Source: Syntrophomonadaceae bacterium (lineage in GTDB: Bacteria; Bacillota; Syntrophomonadia; Syntrophomonadales; Syntrophomonadaceae). Taken from it: a stretch of 8,133 nt of DNA. A program made the translations under genes and the position numbers. Below the pieces are notes generated by a model that saw only the letters and a list, made by a program, of their open reading frames with translations, had not been told where the DNA came from and searched no databases. Positions within the stretch are counted from its first letter, which is position 1; the number at the start of each line of letters is the position of its first letter. The stretch covers positions 1-8,133 of the forward strand of contig JAUNBV010000085.1 in the NCBI GenBank assembly GCA_030526885.1, in the 5' to 3' direction. Positions 1 to 6,213 of the stretch are shown here, piece by piece.

Positions 1-1
1 G

Positions 2-2143
2 GCCGTTCTTCTGGCCGCCATCCTGGCCTTAAAGGCCTGGGGCTACCGCCTCAGTATGTTTTCCATACTGTTCGCTTCGGACAGCATCGTCTATGGAGCC
101 GGTTATACCGATATCCACGCCCGCCTGCTGGCCTATAAAGTATTGCTGGTGGTAGCGTTGGCGGCGGCGGTGCTGATTATCGTCAACATTTTTATCCGCC
201 GCTTCAACTGGGTAGTATACAGTATCGGCGCGTGGCTGGTGGTGGCTGTGCTGCTGGGCTCGGTCTATCCCATGATAATCCAGAGCATGGTGGTACAACC
301 CAACGAGTATAATCTGGAGAAGCCTTACATCGAGAATTCCATTAAATATACCCGCATGGCCTACGGGCTGGACGAGGTCGACAATAAGGATTTTGAAATA
401 GATTACACCCTTACCATGAATGATTTAGAAAACAACAGCCCTACGGTCGATAACATCCGTCTGTGGGACTGGAAGCCCCTGAGGGAAACGTATAAGAGCC
501 TGCAGGAACTCAGGCCTTACTATTATTTCAATGATGTTGATATCGACCGCTACGTAGTGGACGGGGAGTACCGCCAGGTGATGCTTTCCGCCCGTGAGAT
601 GGAGGATATGAACCGCCTCACCAATTGGGACTCGCAGGCCAAGACCTGGGTCAATCAGCGCCAGACCTATACCCATGGTTATGGGGTGGTGGTCAGCCCG
701 GTGACCGAGATAGAGCAGGAGGGATTCCCGAAATTCTTTATCAAGGATATACCGCCGTCGTTCGCCACCGACCTGACCATCAGTCAGCCGGCGATCTATT
801 TCGGCGAGCGCACCGACGGCTGGGTGGTCGTAAATACCGATCAGGACGAATTTGATTATCCGATGGGCGACTCCAATGTTTACACCACTTACGAGGGCGA
901 TAAGGGAATCTCGATCAAATCCTTTTCCCGCCGTCTGATATTCAGTTGGTATTTCCGCGATTATAAACTGATCTTTTCCGGCGATATCGGTAATGAAAGC
1001 CAGATTTTGATGAAGCGCAACATAAAGGACCGTATCGCCGAAATAGCCCCCTGGCTGGCTTACGACAGCGACCCCTATATCGTCATCAATGACGACGGAA
1101 AACTGTTCTGGATGCTGGACGCTTACACCTACAGCAGCAAGTATCCGTATTCGGAGCCCTTTGATGTGGCGGGCAACAATTATATCCGCAATTCGGTAAA
1201 AGTTACGGTAGACGCCTATACCGGTCAAGTGGTTTTCTACGTTGCCGATGCCAATGACCCTGTAATTCAGACGTACCAGGCCATCTTCCCGGAATTATTC
1301 CACACCCTGGACGATATGCCGGACGGCTTGCAGAGCCATATCCGTTATCCCAGCGATTTATTCTCGGTGCAGGCTTCCATCTGGTGTAACTACCACATGA
1401 ACGACCCGGCGGTTTTCTATAACAAGGAGGATACCTGGGTAATACCCACCGAAGTGGTGGGCAGTTCCTCACAGACCATGGAGCCTTACTATATCATCAC
1501 CCGCCTGCAGGGCGAGGAAAAAGAGGAATACATCCTGATGATACCGTATATCCCCAACGGAAAGCTCAACATGACCGCTTGGATGTGCGCGCGCATGGAC
1601 GGGGATAATTACGGTAAACTGCTGGTGTACAGCTTCCCCAAACAGGAAACTATATACGGACCGTCGCAAATCGAGTCGCGCATCAATCAAAATACGGAGA
1701 TATCGCAACAGCTCACCCTGTGGAGCCAGAGCGGCACTTCCACCTACCGCGGCAATCTGCTGGTTATACCCATAGAAAATTCTATCCTGTATGTGGAACC
1801 GCTGTATCTACAGGCCGATAACAGCGCCCTGCCGGAATTGAAACGGGTAATCGTATCCTATCACAATACGGTGGTAATGGAAGAAACGCTGGACGAAGCC
1901 TTGATTGCGATATTCGGTGCTTCCACGGCGAGACCGGGGGGCGAAAGCGGTGAAACAGCAGGTGGAGAAGCGGCGCCCTTGAGCGACGACGTGGTTTATC
2001 TGGCGGCACAGGCCCGCACCCTCTTCGATAATGCCCAGCGGGCGTCACAAAACGGTAACTGGGGCGATTATGGGAATTATCTGTCCGAGCTGAACGATGT
2101 GTTGTTACAGTTGGAGCAAGTAGCCGGCATCCAAGGCAGCTGA
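2..2143 (+). CDS. UPF0182 family large membrane protein, 5'-truncated by the window edge
   Basis: The frame is open from the first complete codon at 2, so this is the C-terminal ~713 residues of a longer protein; the ATG at 56 is internal. The family (UPF0182/COG1615) is usually around 900 residues, with about seven N-terminal membrane helices and a large domain outside the membrane. What is visible fits: the end of one hydrophobic stretch (2-40), the family-like GAGYTD segment (95-112), two clear membrane helices (about 140-196 and 209-283), then a long soluble region rich in Tyr, Asp and Trp. Near the end, a Gly/Glu-rich linker (about 1925-1980) leads to a helical tail with a GNWGDYGNYL-type segment, also typical. 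No catalytic motif is recognised and the family's function is unknown to me. It ends TGA, 15 nt before the hydrolase ATG, suggesting one transcript. The family call is firm; the role is not. Confidence 0.88.
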   Translation, partial: AVLLAAILALKAWGYRLSMFSILFASDSIVYGAGYTDIHARLLAYKVLLVVALAAAVLIIVNIFIRRFNWVVYSIGAWLVVAVLLGSVYPMIIQSMVVQPNEYNLEKPYIENSIKYTRMAYGLDEVDNKDFEIDYTLTMNDLENNSPTVDNIRLWDWKPLRETYKSLQELRPYYYFNDVDIDRYVVDGEYRQVMLSAREMEDMNRLTNWDSQAKTWVNQRQTYTHGYGVVVSPVTEIEQEGFPKFFIKDIPPSFATDLTISQPAIYFGERTDGWVVVNTDQDEFDYPMGDSNVYTTYEGDKGISIKSFSRRLIFSWYFRDYKLIFSGDIGNESQILMKRNIKDRIAEIAPWLAYDSDPYIVINDDGKLFWMLDAYTYSSKYPYSEPFDVAGNNYIRNSVKVTVDAYTGQVVFYVADANDPVIQTYQAIFPELFHTLDDMPDGLQSHIRYPSDLFSVQASIWCNYHMNDPAVFYNKEDTWVIPTEVVGSSSQTMEPYYIITRLQGEEKEEYILMIPYIPNGKLNMTAWMCARMDGDNYGKLLVYSFPKQETIYGPSQIESRINQNTEISQQLTLWSQSGTSTYRGNLLVIPIENSILYVEPLYLQADNSALPELKRVIVSYHNTVVMEETLDEALIAIFGASTARPGGESGETAGGEAAPLSDDVVYLAAQARTLFDNAQRASQNGNWGDYGNYLSELNDVLLQLEQVAGIQGS

Positions 2144-2158
2144 TAGGTGGGGGAGCAG

Positions 2159-2710
2159 ATGAGTCAAGCGGCCACTAAAATCGTGTGCCTGGGGGACAGC
2201 ATAACCTGGGGTTTTCCCCATGGGCATTATTTCTCCTGGGTAAGGATGCTGCAGGATGAGCTGGGCATTCCGGTCATTAATCAAGGATTGAACGGCGATG
2301 ATACCGGCAACATGTTACACCGCTTCCGCCATTCGGTGCTGGATTATGAGCCCAGCCATGTCATTGTAATGGGCGGATTAAACGATGTGTTTATGCGCAT
2401 ACCATATCCGGTGATCGTGAATAACTTACAGGCGATTGCGGAAAAAGCAGCGGCAAACGGTATCAAGACGGTGTTCGGCACCCCCACCGCGGTGGATTAT
2501 GAAGAATATGAGCGCATGATATGGCGTATCCGGGATTGGATATATGAATACGCCGAAAATCACGGCTTGCCGGTGATACCGTTTCACCAAGCTTTTTTGA
2601 ATGACGACCGCAGCGTAAAATCTCAATATTTGCTGGCCGATGGCGGGCATCCCACCGAAGAAGGGTTTGAACGTCTATATCGGATGATTGATTTATCCAT
2701 ATTCAGCTAA
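2159..2710 (+). CDS. SGNH/GDSL-type hydrolase (esterase/lipase-like)
   Basis: A 183-residue protein with all four SGNH blocks. Block I is LGDSITWG with nucleophile Ser14. Block II is NQGLNGDDT, where Gly46 is the likely oxyanion-hole residue. Block III is GGLND with Asn75. Block V is DGGHP with Asp161 and His164. These enzymes hydrolyse ester bonds in lipids, acylated sugars or thioesters; the substrate here cannot be read. No signal peptide or membrane helix is seen, so a cytoplasmic location is inferred. A GTG at 2147 would add four residues, but no good ribosome site precedes it. The purine-rich AGGTGGGGGAG at 2145-2155 sits just before ATG 2159, so I chose the ATG. It follows the UPF0182 gene closely and is followed by a terminator, so it is probably the last gene of that unit. 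Confidence 0.9.
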   Translation: MSQAATKIVCLGDSITWGFPHGHYFSWVRMLQDELGIPVINQGLNGDDTGNMLHRFRHSVLDYEPSHVIVMGGLNDVFMRIPYPVIVNNLQAIAEKAAANGIKTVFGTPTAVDYEEYERMIWRIRDWIYEYAENHGLPVIPFHQAFLNDDRSVKSQYLLADGGHPTEEGFERLYRMIDLSIFS

Positions 2711-2729
2711 ACCCTTGAGCAGAGTTTAT

Positions 2730-2775
2730 AAGGCGTTCGGAATGGAGATCAGCGATTTAATTCCGAACGCTTTTT
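2730..2775 (+). terminator. Rho-independent terminator after the SGNH hydrolase gene
   Basis: GCGTTCGGAAT (2733-2743) pairs perfectly with ATTCCGAACGC (2760-2770). This 11-bp stem has a 16-nt loop and runs straight into TTTTT (2771-2775). The A-rich 2730-2732 can pair with part of the T run and extend the stem. It starts 20 nt after the hydrolase stop codon. It ends the upstream unit and implies that cls has its own promoter or depends on read-through. Confidence 0.85.
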
Positions 2776-2800
2776 ATACCAAGGATGAAACGGCTTTAAT
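2773..2800 (+). promoter_or_regulatory. Weak sigma-A-like promoter candidate for cls
   Basis: TTTATA (2773-2778, 4 of 6 matches to TTGACA) and TTTAAT (2795-2800, 5 of 6 matches to TATAAT) are separated by 16 nt. They lie between the upstream terminator and the cls start at 2835. Position is the best argument, because a terminator just upstream calls for a new promoter here. The -35 match is poor and overlaps the terminator T run, so this is only a candidate. Confidence 0.25.
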
Positions 2801-2820
2801 TTATGCGCTGAGTCAGGGAA

Positions 2821-2830
2821 AAGGGGGAAG
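2821..2830 (+). promoter_or_regulatory. Ribosome binding site fixing the cls start
   Basis: The purine run AAGGGGGAAG ends 4 nt before GTG 2835, with its G core 5-10 nt upstream of the start. It is the only convincing Shine-Dalgarno-like stretch near a candidate cls start and favours GTG 2835 over the in-frame ATGs at 2688 and 2742. Confidence 0.6.
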
Positions 2831-2834
2831 AGCC

Positions 2835-4370
2835 GTGATAAGACTGTTAAAAAATTTGTTCAGCCGCCTAATCATTATTCCGCTGCTGCTGTTACTGCAG
2901 GTAGTCTTATTTGCCCTTTTGATATGGGAATTCAGCAATAACTGGCTGTTTGGCTATCTCATCTTTTTTTTGATGAGCATGGCGGCGGTTTTGTGGGTTA
3001 TCAATAAAGGGGACAACCCCTCGTACAAGATAGCCTGGATCATACCCATCATGATGTTTCCCCTGTTCGGCGGTTTATTCTATATAGTCTTCGGCAATCA
3101 CAGCGTGAGCCAGCGTTATATGAAGCGCAACGGCCCCATGCTTAAACTCTTTCGCAGCCAACTTACGCAGGATGAAGGGTTGTGGCAAAAAATTCTGGCC
3201 AGCGACCCTCACATTGCCAAACAGTCCGCATATATATTGAATTCAGGCGGTTATCCTGTGTTTGAAAACACCGCTACGGAATATTTCGCCAGCGGGGAAG
3301 CCTTTTTCGAAGATTTCATTCAGCAGTTGGAGCAGGCCAAGCACTACATTTTTTTGGAGTTTTTTATAATCCATGACGGCGTGATGTGGGGCCGGACGCT
3401 GGATATTTTGAAGCGCAAGGCTGCGGAAGGGCTGGATATCCGGCTGATGTATGACGACGTGGGATGTGTTAACACCCTGCCCTTTAATTACTATAAAAAA
3501 ATGGAAGCCCTGGGGATCAAATGCGTGGCCTTCAATCCGCTTGTACCGCTGCTGAGCCTGCGAATGAACAATCGCGATCACCGCAAAATAATGATCATAG
3601 ACGGCCACACCGCTTATACCGGCGGGATAAACATGGCCGATGAGTATATCAACGCCATTGAACGCTTCGGTCACTGGAAGGATGCCGCATTGCGGCTCAA
3701 GGGCGACGCGGTCTGGAATATGACCATCATGTTTTTAGAGGCCTGGAATATATTGCGCTCTACCGATACCCACTACGATCATTTTCGACCGCACGTGCAC
3801 CACGACGCCGACTTTGTCACCGACGGCATGGTGCAGCCGTATGCGGACAGCCCGCTGGATCGGGAAATGGTCAGCGAAATGGTTTATATAAATATGATCG
3901 GCAACAGTCAGCATTATCTGTATATCACCACCCCTTACCTGATTATCGATAATGAGCTGGTGGTGACTTTGGCGCTGGCTGCCAAGAGCGGGGTGGATAT
4001 TCGCATTATAACCCCGCATATACCGGACAAATGGTATGTGCATATCGTGTCCCGCGCGTATTATATGCCTTTGCTGAAGGCGGGAGTAAGGATTTACGAA
4101 TACACCCCCGGCTTTATCCATGCCAAGAGCTTCGTGTGCGACGATGAAATAGCGGTGGTGGGAACCGCTAATATGGATTTTCGCAGCCTGTACCTGCATT
4201 TTGAATGCGGGGTATGGATGTACCGGAGCAAAGCGGTGGGGCAGCTCAAAGCGGATTACCTCAAAACCCTGGAGCAGTGCGAGGAGGTAACTTCTGATTA
4301 CAGCTTCAACCGCCACTGGTATCAACGTCTCGCCGCCAGCGTGCTGATGCTGTTTGCCCCCCTGATGTAA
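2835..4370 (+). CDS. cls: Cardiolipin synthase (phospholipase D superfamily)
   Basis: This 511-residue membrane enzyme would join two phosphatidylglycerol molecules into cardiolipin plus glycerol. Three hydrophobic helices (about residues 12-31, 37-56 and 66-86) form the N-terminal PLDc_N region, ending in the typical FYIVFGN. Two HxKxxxxD motifs follow: HRKIMIID (His249, Lys251, Asp256) then GGINM, and HAKSFVCD (His429, Lys431, Asp436) then GTANMDFRS. The C-terminus LFAPLM resembles the usual Cls end. Length is normal for the family. The frame is open upstream to 2688, but that extension overlaps the hydrolase gene and would translate through a terminator stem. GTG 2835, with a purine-rich ribosome site and a first residue run MIRLL leading straight into the first helix, is the better start. 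No terminator separates it from miaB 24 nt downstream, so co-transcription is likely. Bacillota often have several cls genes, so the paralogue number cannot be set. Confidence 0.93.
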   Translation: MIRLLKNLFSRLIIIPLLLLLQVVLFALLIWEFSNNWLFGYLIFFLMSMAAVLWVINKGDNPSYKIAWIIPIMMFPLFGGLFYIVFGNHSVSQRYMKRNGPMLKLFRSQLTQDEGLWQKILASDPHIAKQSAYILNSGGYPVFENTATEYFASGEAFFEDFIQQLEQAKHYIFLEFFIIHDGVMWGRTLDILKRKAAEGLDIRLMYDDVGCVNTLPFNYYKKMEALGIKCVAFNPLVPLLSLRMNNRDHRKIMIIDGHTAYTGGINMADEYINAIERFGHWKDAALRLKGDAVWNMTIMFLEAWNILRSTDTHYDHFRPHVHHDADFVTDGMVQPYADSPLDREMVSEMVYINMIGNSQHYLYITTPYLIIDNELVVTLALAAKSGVDIRIITPHIPDKWYVHIVSRAYYMPLLKAGVRIYEYTPGFIHAKSFVCDDEIAVVGTANMDFRSLYLHFECGVWMYRSKAVGQLKADYLKTLEQCEEVTSDYSFNRHWYQRLAASVLMLFAPLM

Positions 4371-4377
4371 TTAAATT

Positions 4378-4383
4378 GAGGAG
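4378..4383 (+). promoter_or_regulatory. Ribosome binding site before miaB
   Basis: GAGGAG lies 11 nt before GTG 4395 (the miaB frame) and 4 nt before ATG 4388, which opens a six-codon ORF in another frame. Both spacings are at the edge of the normal range, so the site could serve either start. Confidence 0.6.
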
Positions 4384-4387
4384 AAAT

Positions 4388-4408
4388 ATGAGCGGTGCCG
4401 GTAAATAA
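4388..4408 (+). other. Possible six-codon leader ORF overlapping the miaB start
   Basis: ATG 4388 reads MSGAGK and then TAA (4406-4408), in a different frame from miaB, whose GTG start (4395) lies inside it. A Shine-Dalgarno site precedes it. It could be a translated leader coupled to miaB, or a chance ATG. Nothing in the peptide itself suggests a function. Confidence 0.2.
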
Positions 4409-5720
4409 AAAGTATTATATCCTGACCTTTGGCTGTCAGATGAACAATCGCGATTCGGAAATTATGGCCGGCCTGCTCGAGCAGGAGGGCTATACCCAAG
4501 CCTCCGCGCCGGAGGAATCCGATCTGGTAGTGCTGAACACCTGCAGCGTGCGCCACTCGGCCGAAAACAAAGTATTTGGCAAGCTGGGCGACCTGCAGCA
4601 GCTCAAACAGCGGCACCCGGAGCTATTGATTGCACTGGGCGGTTGCATGGCCCATGTGCCTGAGTCGGTGCAGCGCGTCCGCCCGCAGACCGACATTATA
4701 TTTGGCACCTCCAGCATAAAGGATCTGCCGCGGCTGGTGCGCGAAGCCGCTTCCCGTGAGCACAAACGCCCCATAATCGATGTCAACACTCGGCCCGTAG
4801 TTATCGGCAGCGAGCTTCCCTCCCGGCGAGGCAGCGCGGTGACCGCGTTTGTAAACATCATGTACGGCTGTGACAATTTCTGCTCTTACTGTATCGTGCC
4901 CTATACCCGGGGCCGGGAACGGAGCCGTGCGGTGCACGACATTATCCGCGAACTGTGCGAGTTGGCCGAACAGGGTATAAAGGAGGTAACCCTGCTGGGG
5001 CAGAACGTGAACTCGTATGGCCGTGGACTGCCGGAGGACATTGATTTCGCAGAGCTGCTGCACCGGGCGGCAGCGGTAGATGGGCTGGAGCGCATCCGCT
5101 TCACCACCTCTCATCCCCGCGACGTTTCGGAGCGGCTGATCGCTGCCTTAGCACAAGAGCCAAAGGTTTGCGAGCATATCCATGTGGCTATGCAGGCCGG
5201 CAGCAACAAGGTATTGAAGCGGATGAACCGGCGGTATACCCGCGAATACTACCTGGAGCTGATAGAACGTATGCGCGCTGCGGTGCCCGGACTGGCGGTA
5301 AGCACGGATATAATTGTGGGCTTTCCCGGTGAAACCGACACCGACTTTCAGGATACCCTTGATATGGTGGAAAAAATCCGTTTTGATTCGGCCTTCACCT
5401 TTCTGTTCTCGCCCCGTAGCGGCACTAGGGCGGCCGCCATGCAAGGGCAATTGCCGCGCGAAGTAAAGCAGCAGCGGTTGCTGGAATTAAACCGCGTACA
5501 ATACGGCATTGCCGCCCAAAAGAATAAAGCGCTGGAAGGCAAAATCCTGCAAGTGCTGGTGGAGGGAACCAGCAAAAGCGATTCCGCTATGCTCAGCGGG
5601 CGCAGCCGCAGCAATCATATAGTTATTTTTTCCGGGGGAAAAGAGTTAACTGGACGCCTGATAAATGTTAGAATAACAGAAGCCAAAACATTTTCGATTT
5701 TTGGCCAAGCACAACTGTAA
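4395..5720 (+). CDS. miaB: tRNA-2-methylthio-N6-dimethylallyladenosine synthase (MiaB)
   Basis: A 441-residue radical-SAM methylthiotransferase. It adds a methylthio group to i6A at position 37 of tRNAs reading UNN codons, giving ms2i6A and steadying codon-anticodon pairing. The N-terminal UPF0004 domain carries Cys14 (FGCQMNNRDSE), Cys50 (LNTCSVR) and Cys84 (GGCMAH), which bind the auxiliary [4Fe-4S] cluster. The radical-SAM domain has GCDNFCSYCIVPYTRGRERSR-like CX3CX2C at Cys159, Cys163 and Cys166. A C-terminal TRAM region (about 375-440) binds tRNA. Together these separate MiaB from the related MtaB and RimO, whose motif surroundings differ. The start is GTG 4395, since the nearer ATG 4388 is out of frame and stops after six codons. 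The gene sits between cls and a Ric-family gene, and mutS follows, as in other Bacillota. The partner enzyme MiaA, which makes i6A, is not in the window. Confidence 0.95.
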   Translation: MPVNKKYYILTFGCQMNNRDSEIMAGLLEQEGYTQASAPEESDLVVLNTCSVRHSAENKVFGKLGDLQQLKQRHPELLIALGGCMAHVPESVQRVRPQTDIIFGTSSIKDLPRLVREAASREHKRPIIDVNTRPVVIGSELPSRRGSAVTAFVNIMYGCDNFCSYCIVPYTRGRERSRAVHDIIRELCELAEQGIKEVTLLGQNVNSYGRGLPEDIDFAELLHRAAAVDGLERIRFTTSHPRDVSERLIAALAQEPKVCEHIHVAMQAGSNKVLKRMNRRYTREYYLELIERMRAAVPGLAVSTDIIVGFPGETDTDFQDTLDMVEKIRFDSAFTFLFSPRSGTRAAAMQGQLPREVKQQRLLELNRVQYGIAAQKNKALEGKILQVLVEGTSKSDSAMLSGRSRSNHIVIFSGGKELTGRLINVRITEAKTFSIFGQAQL

Positions 5721-5732
5721 TGTATTACTGAT

Positions 5733-5740
5733 GGGGAGGA
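5733..5740 (+). promoter_or_regulatory. Ribosome binding site fixing the Ric-family gene start
   Basis: GGGGAGGA is a strong Shine-Dalgarno match 8 nt before ATG 5749. It argues against the longer in-frame starts at TTG 5701, which lies inside miaB, and ATG 5731, which overlaps this site. Confidence 0.8.
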
Positions 5741-5748
5741 CAAGCGAC

Positions 5749-6123
5749 ATGACTATGGAGAATATTATCAAACAGGCCATGGATTTAGGCAGCGCCATTG
5801 CGGAATCGGAAACCATGCACAATCTGAGGATGACCCAGATGCGCCTGGGAGAAGACAGCGAGGCTTATCAACTGCTGCTGGAATATCAGGAAGCGCGTAT
5901 GGCGATGGAGAATAAGCTTGCTGCCGGACAAAGCATTGCGCCGGATGATGAGCAAGCACTGGACAGCTTGGAAAAAAATCTGACCGCCAACGAATTGGTC
6001 AAGGAACTGATGAAGGCTCAGGAAGCCTTTGACAGCATGATGCAGGGGGTTTACTTCGCCATCGACGAAATGATCACCGGCGGAAGCTGCGCCGGCGGCT
6101 GCGAGGGATGCGCCGGGTGTTAA
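5749..6123 (+). CDS. ricA: YlbF/YmcA (Ric) family protein with C-terminal cysteine tail, probable RicA
   Basis: A 124-residue, almost wholly helical acidic protein of the Com_YlbF type, with a segment typical of the family around SEAYQLLLEYQEAR (about residues 37-50). In B. subtilis, RicA (YmcA), RicF (YlbF) and RicT (YaaT) form a complex that carries Fe-S clusters and works with RNase Y in mRNA processing; it also affects sporulation, competence and biofilm formation. The last residues hold Cys114, Cys118, Cys121 and Cys124 in a glycine-rich CX3CX2CX2C tail, a plausible cluster ligand set; the final Cys is the last residue. Position between miaB and mutS matches ymcA in B. subtilis, which favours RicA over RicF, but the sequence alone does not decide between these paralogues. 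It starts 28 nt after the miaB stop and is followed by a terminator, so it is probably last in a cls-miaB-ricA unit. Confidence 0.75.
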   Translation: MTMENIIKQAMDLGSAIAESETMHNLRMTQMRLGEDSEAYQLLLEYQEARMAMENKLAAGQSIAPDDEQALDSLEKNLTANELVKELMKAQEAFDSMMQGVYFAIDEMITGGSCAGGCEGCAGC

Positions 6124-6154
6124 CCGGTGGCAAGCGGTGCGCCATAGTATTTAA

Positions 6155-6188
6155 AAAGGCTTAGAGCGCGTATTCTAAGCCTTTCTTT
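6155..6188 (+). terminator. Hairpin terminator between the Ric gene and mutS
   Basis: AAAGGCTTAGA (6155-6165) pairs perfectly with TCTAAGCCTTT (6174-6184). This gives an 11-bp stem with an 8-nt loop, followed by an interrupted T tract (CTTT, 6185-6188). The stem is strong but the T run is short and broken. A-rich sequence before it would give a T run on the other strand. It probably ends the cls-miaB-ricA unit and makes mutS a separate one. Confidence 0.75.
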
Positions 6189-6195
6189 ATCCACA
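6187..6195 (+). promoter_or_regulatory. Exact consensus DnaA box upstream of mutS
   Basis: TTATCCACA matches the strong DnaA-binding 9-mer exactly. It starts in the T tract of the preceding terminator and ends 18 nt before the mutS TTG start. It stands alone, and no second exact box was seen in the gap. Whether it binds DnaA or affects mutS is inference. Confidence 0.45.
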
Positions 6196-6201
6196 GCAAG
6201 C

Positions 6202-6206
6202 GAGGT
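6202..6206 (+). promoter_or_regulatory. Ribosome binding site fixing the mutS start
   Basis: GAGGT is a five-base match to the anti-Shine-Dalgarno sequence, 7 nt before TTG 6214. It is too close to the in-frame TTG at 6208. The ATGs at 6232 and 6235 lie too far downstream and would remove conserved residues. No convincing promoter was found between the terminator and this site. Confidence 0.5.
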
Positions 6207-6213
6207 TTTGAAA

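Noticed and set aside
2..58. Possibility that the first gene is an intact shorter protein starting at ATG 56
   Set aside because: The frame is open and hydrophobic upstream of 56 to the window edge, and UPF0182 proteins normally have several more N-terminal helices, so truncation by the window is the simpler reading.
425..1228. 267-codon open frame on the - strand opposite the UPF0182 gene
   Set aside because: It lies wholly antisense to a recognised coding region, has no family-like motif, and reads as a codon-bias shadow; the + strand frame is clearly the conserved one.
3735..4325. 196-codon open frame on the - strand opposite cls
   Set aside because: It covers the second HKD region of cls in antisense. 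No domain, ribosome site or context supports a gene.
4490..5114. Overlapping - strand open frames opposite miaB
   Set aside because: Several antisense frames are open at once over the same stretch, as expected from codon composition rather than real genes.
5701..5748. Longer N-terminus for the Ric gene from TTG 5701 or ATG 5731
   Set aside because: TTG 5701 overlaps the miaB end and lacks a ribosome site; ATG 5731 overlaps the strong GGGGAGGA site that properly serves ATG 5749.
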